NCBI GenBank assembly: GCA_030838245.1
Contig: JAUTXB010000027.1
Span: 1 to 6,118, forward strand
Source: Acidimicrobiaceae bacterium
Lineage (GTDB): Bacteria; Actinomycetota; Acidimicrobiia; Acidimicrobiales; RAAP-2
Direction of reading: 5' to 3'
Length of the DNA stretch: 6,118 nucleotides
Made by a program: the position numbers and the translations under genes. Under the pieces are notes generated by a model. That model worked only from the letters and a program-made list of their open reading frames with translations. It had not been told where the DNA came from and did no database searches. Positions 4,557-6,118 of the stretch are shown here, in pieces. Position 1 is the first letter of the stretch, and each line of letters opens with the position of its first letter.

Positions 4557-6063
4557 TGTTCTTGCTGATCTCGAAATCCCGACCATCCGATCTCGACGTC
4601 CGGTCCCCAGCTGGGCCGTCCTGGTCATCGCCTGCATGGCCCAGTTCATGGTCGTCCTCGACATATCCATCGTGAACGTCGCCCTGCCGGCCATGAAGCA
4701 CAGCCTGGACCTGAGCTCGACGGCCCAGCAGTGGATCGTGAACGCCTACACCCTGACCTTCGGCGGCTTCCTCCTGCTCGGCGGTCGAGCCGCCGACCTG
4801 TTCGGGCGCAAGAAGGTCTTCCTGATCGGCCTGGCCGTGTTCACCCTGGCCAGCGTGGCCGGGGGATTCGCCCAGAGCGGTGGCATGCTCATCGCCGCTC
4901 GTGCCCTCCAGGGCCTCGGAGGCGCCATCTTGGCGCCGGCCACCTTGAGCCTCCTCACCACCAGCTACACCGACCCCAAGGCTCGGACCCGCGCCCTGAC
5001 GGCATGGGGGGCCACCGCCGCCAGTGGCGGCGCCTTCGGATCAGTGCTGGGCGGGGTGCTCACCCAGGCCCTCGATTGGCGGTGGGTACTGTTCGTGAAC
5101 GTCCCCATTGGGATCGTGCTGCTCGTCGCCGCTGTTCGCTCCCTAACCGAGTCGCGGGGAACCCTCTCCGGACTGCGCAGCCTGGACCTGCCCGGCGCCG
5201 TCACCGTGACCGGTGGCCTGGCTGCACTGGTCTACGCCATCGTGACCACCGATACCCATTCGTGGGGCTCGGCCCACACGCTCGTCCTCCTGGGCGTTGC
5301 CGCCGTGCTGTTGGTGACGTTCGGGTTCATCGAGAGCCGGGTCGAGCACCCGCTCGTCCCCCTGCGTATCTTCGCCAGCCGTTCGCTCTCGGGGGCGAAC
5401 GGCATCGCCCTACTACTCGGCGCCGTCCTCACCGCCTTCATCTTCTTCATGTCGCTCTACGTCCAACAGGTGAACGGGTACAGCCCCTTGAAGGCCGGAC
5501 TGGCCATTCTCCCGGCCACGCTGGGCAGCCTGGTGGCGTCGCTGATCGCTGGGAAGCTGGTCGGTCGGGTGGGGCCTCGGGTGCTCTTGACCGCCGGCCC
5601 GATCGTCGGGGCGGTCGGGCTGTTGTGGATGGCCCAACTGACTCCGGGTGCCGGCTATCTCGTCCACATCCTTGTTCCGAGCATCCTGGTCGGCCTGGGT
5701 CTGGCCACGTGCTTCGTGCCCATGACCATGGCCGCCACCGGTGGCGTGCCCCTTCGCGACGCCGGGTTGGCGTCGGGGCTGATCAACACGTCCCGCCAGG
5801 TGGGTGCGGCCATCGGGCTCGCCGCGCTGGCCACCCTCGCCATCAGCCGGACCGATCACGTGCTCGCCGGCCACGCATCCACACCTTCTTTGGCCGCGTC
5901 GGCCCTGACCTCCGGATACGACCAGGCGTTCCGCTGCGGCGCCGGGGTGGCCGTGGCTATGGCCCTCATCGCCGCGCTGATCATCCCCAAGCTCGCCGTC
6001 CATCGGGCCGACGTCGCCGTCGAGGCCGAGGCACTGGAGATGGTCGCACTCGAAGGGGCCTGA
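4552..6063 (+). CDS. MFS multidrug exporter, DHA2 family (EmrB/QacA type, 14 TM)
   Basis: A 503-residue inner-membrane proton-driven drug:H+ antiporter of the DHA2 family; length fits 14 transmembrane helices. After a short cytosolic N-terminus, TM1 (21-45) carries LDISIVNVALP (36-46), the D1 motif with its acidic residue. Motif A, GGRAADLFGRKK (77-88), forms the TM2-3 loop. Motif B, RALQGLGGAILAPA (117-130), has the conserved Arg. The motif C region, GGAFGSVLGG (159-168), has Ser where Pro is usual. The second half repeats the fold, with QQVNGYSPLKAGLAILP (305-321) and GLASGLINTSRQVGAAIG (405-422). I chose the ATG at 4552 because GGAG (4543-4546) lies 5 nt upstream. GTG at 4534 adds six residues, lacks such a site, but overlaps the upstream ORF stop. 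It diverges from marR, which probably represses it. The transported compound is unknown. Confidence 0.93.
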   Translation: MAVLADLEIPTIRSRRPVPSWAVLVIACMAQFMVVLDISIVNVALPAMKHSLDLSSTAQQWIVNAYTLTFGGFLLLGGRAADLFGRKKVFLIGLAVFTLASVAGGFAQSGGMLIAARALQGLGGAILAPATLSLLTTSYTDPKARTRALTAWGATAASGGAFGSVLGGVLTQALDWRWVLFVNVPIGIVLLVAAVRSLTESRGTLSGLRSLDLPGAVTVTGGLAALVYAIVTTDTHSWGSAHTLVLLGVAAVLLVTFGFIESRVEHPLVPLRIFASRSLSGANGIALLLGAVLTAFIFFMSLYVQQVNGYSPLKAGLAILPATLGSLVASLIAGKLVGRVGPRVLLTAGPIVGAVGLLWMAQLTPGAGYLVHILVPSILVGLGLATCFVPMTMAATGGVPLRDAGLASGLINTSRQVGAAIGLAALATLAISRTDHVLAGHASTPSLAASALTSGYDQAFRCGAGVAVAMALIAALIIPKLAVHRADVAVEAEALEMVALEGA

Positions 6064-6118
6064 GCCCGGACGACCAGGACCTCGGCCAGGCTGGCGGCGG
6101 ACTCCCTCTCTACCTCGG

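Noticed and set aside
5413..6003. A 196-codon minus-strand frame over the exporter
   Set aside because: It is antisense to well-defined DHA2 transmembrane motifs; its Gly/His/Gln/Arg-rich translation is typical of a shadow frame.
6057..6087. A hairpin straddling the exporter stop (GGCC-T-GAG with CTC-GGCC) as terminator
   Set aside because: Only seven pairs with a bulge, a 16-base loop and no T-run; too weak to call. The remaining 55 bases to the window end hold no assignable gene.

Overview
The window is high-GC DNA from an actinobacterium. It has dense gene packing, GTG starts, an F420-dependent luciferase-like oxidoreductase and a DHA2-type drug exporter beside a divergent MarR regulator. 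Sequence alone does not fix the lineage. Soil-type Actinobacteria or Acidimicrobiia-like groups are plausible, but this is inference. No rRNA, tRNA, CRISPR array, insertion sequence or integrase is visible.

Layout, left to right. Positions 1-1902 hold a minus-strand cluster. Read in transcription order it contains a flavin reductase-like split-barrel protein (1902-1408), an LLM-class F420-dependent oxidoreductase (1377-415), a 66-residue acidic disordered protein (405-205) and the first 46 codons of an MDR-type NADPH:quinone oxidoreductase, cut by the window edge (139-1). Gaps are 30, 9 and 65 nt, so the first three genes look like one operon and the fourth may belong to it. A roughly 400-base non-coding stretch (1903-2305) follows. 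It carries a strong stem-loop at 2233-2268, just past the end of the next minus-strand gene, and probably the promoter of the redox cluster.

Positions 2306-4427 are a second minus-strand operon: marR-type regulator, then a cytosolic helical-backbone metal-receptor (BtuF/TroA-like) protein without signal peptide, then a short-chain dehydrogenase/reductase. The gaps are 8 nt and 2 nt, which suggests coupled translation. Divergently, on the plus strand, lies a 14-TM DHA2 (EmrB/QacA) exporter (4552-6063).

The 124-base marR/exporter gap is the most informative regulatory region. A perfect GTCAA-N3-TTGAC palindrome overlaps a TTGACA -35 box for the exporter. A candidate -10 for marR overlaps the exporter -10 region. 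This fits the usual MarR arrangement, in which the regulator represses itself and the pump. Downstream, the exporter start region is partly duplicated in a 47-bp-spaced direct repeat. The first copy opens a 16-codon upstream ORF that ends in a GTGA overlap with an alternative exporter start, a possible leader peptide.

No clearly new multi-gene system was found. The parts most worth checking are the duplicated start/leader ORF, the association of a signal-less metal receptor with a MarR/SDR/exporter locus, and the small acidic protein inside the redox operon.
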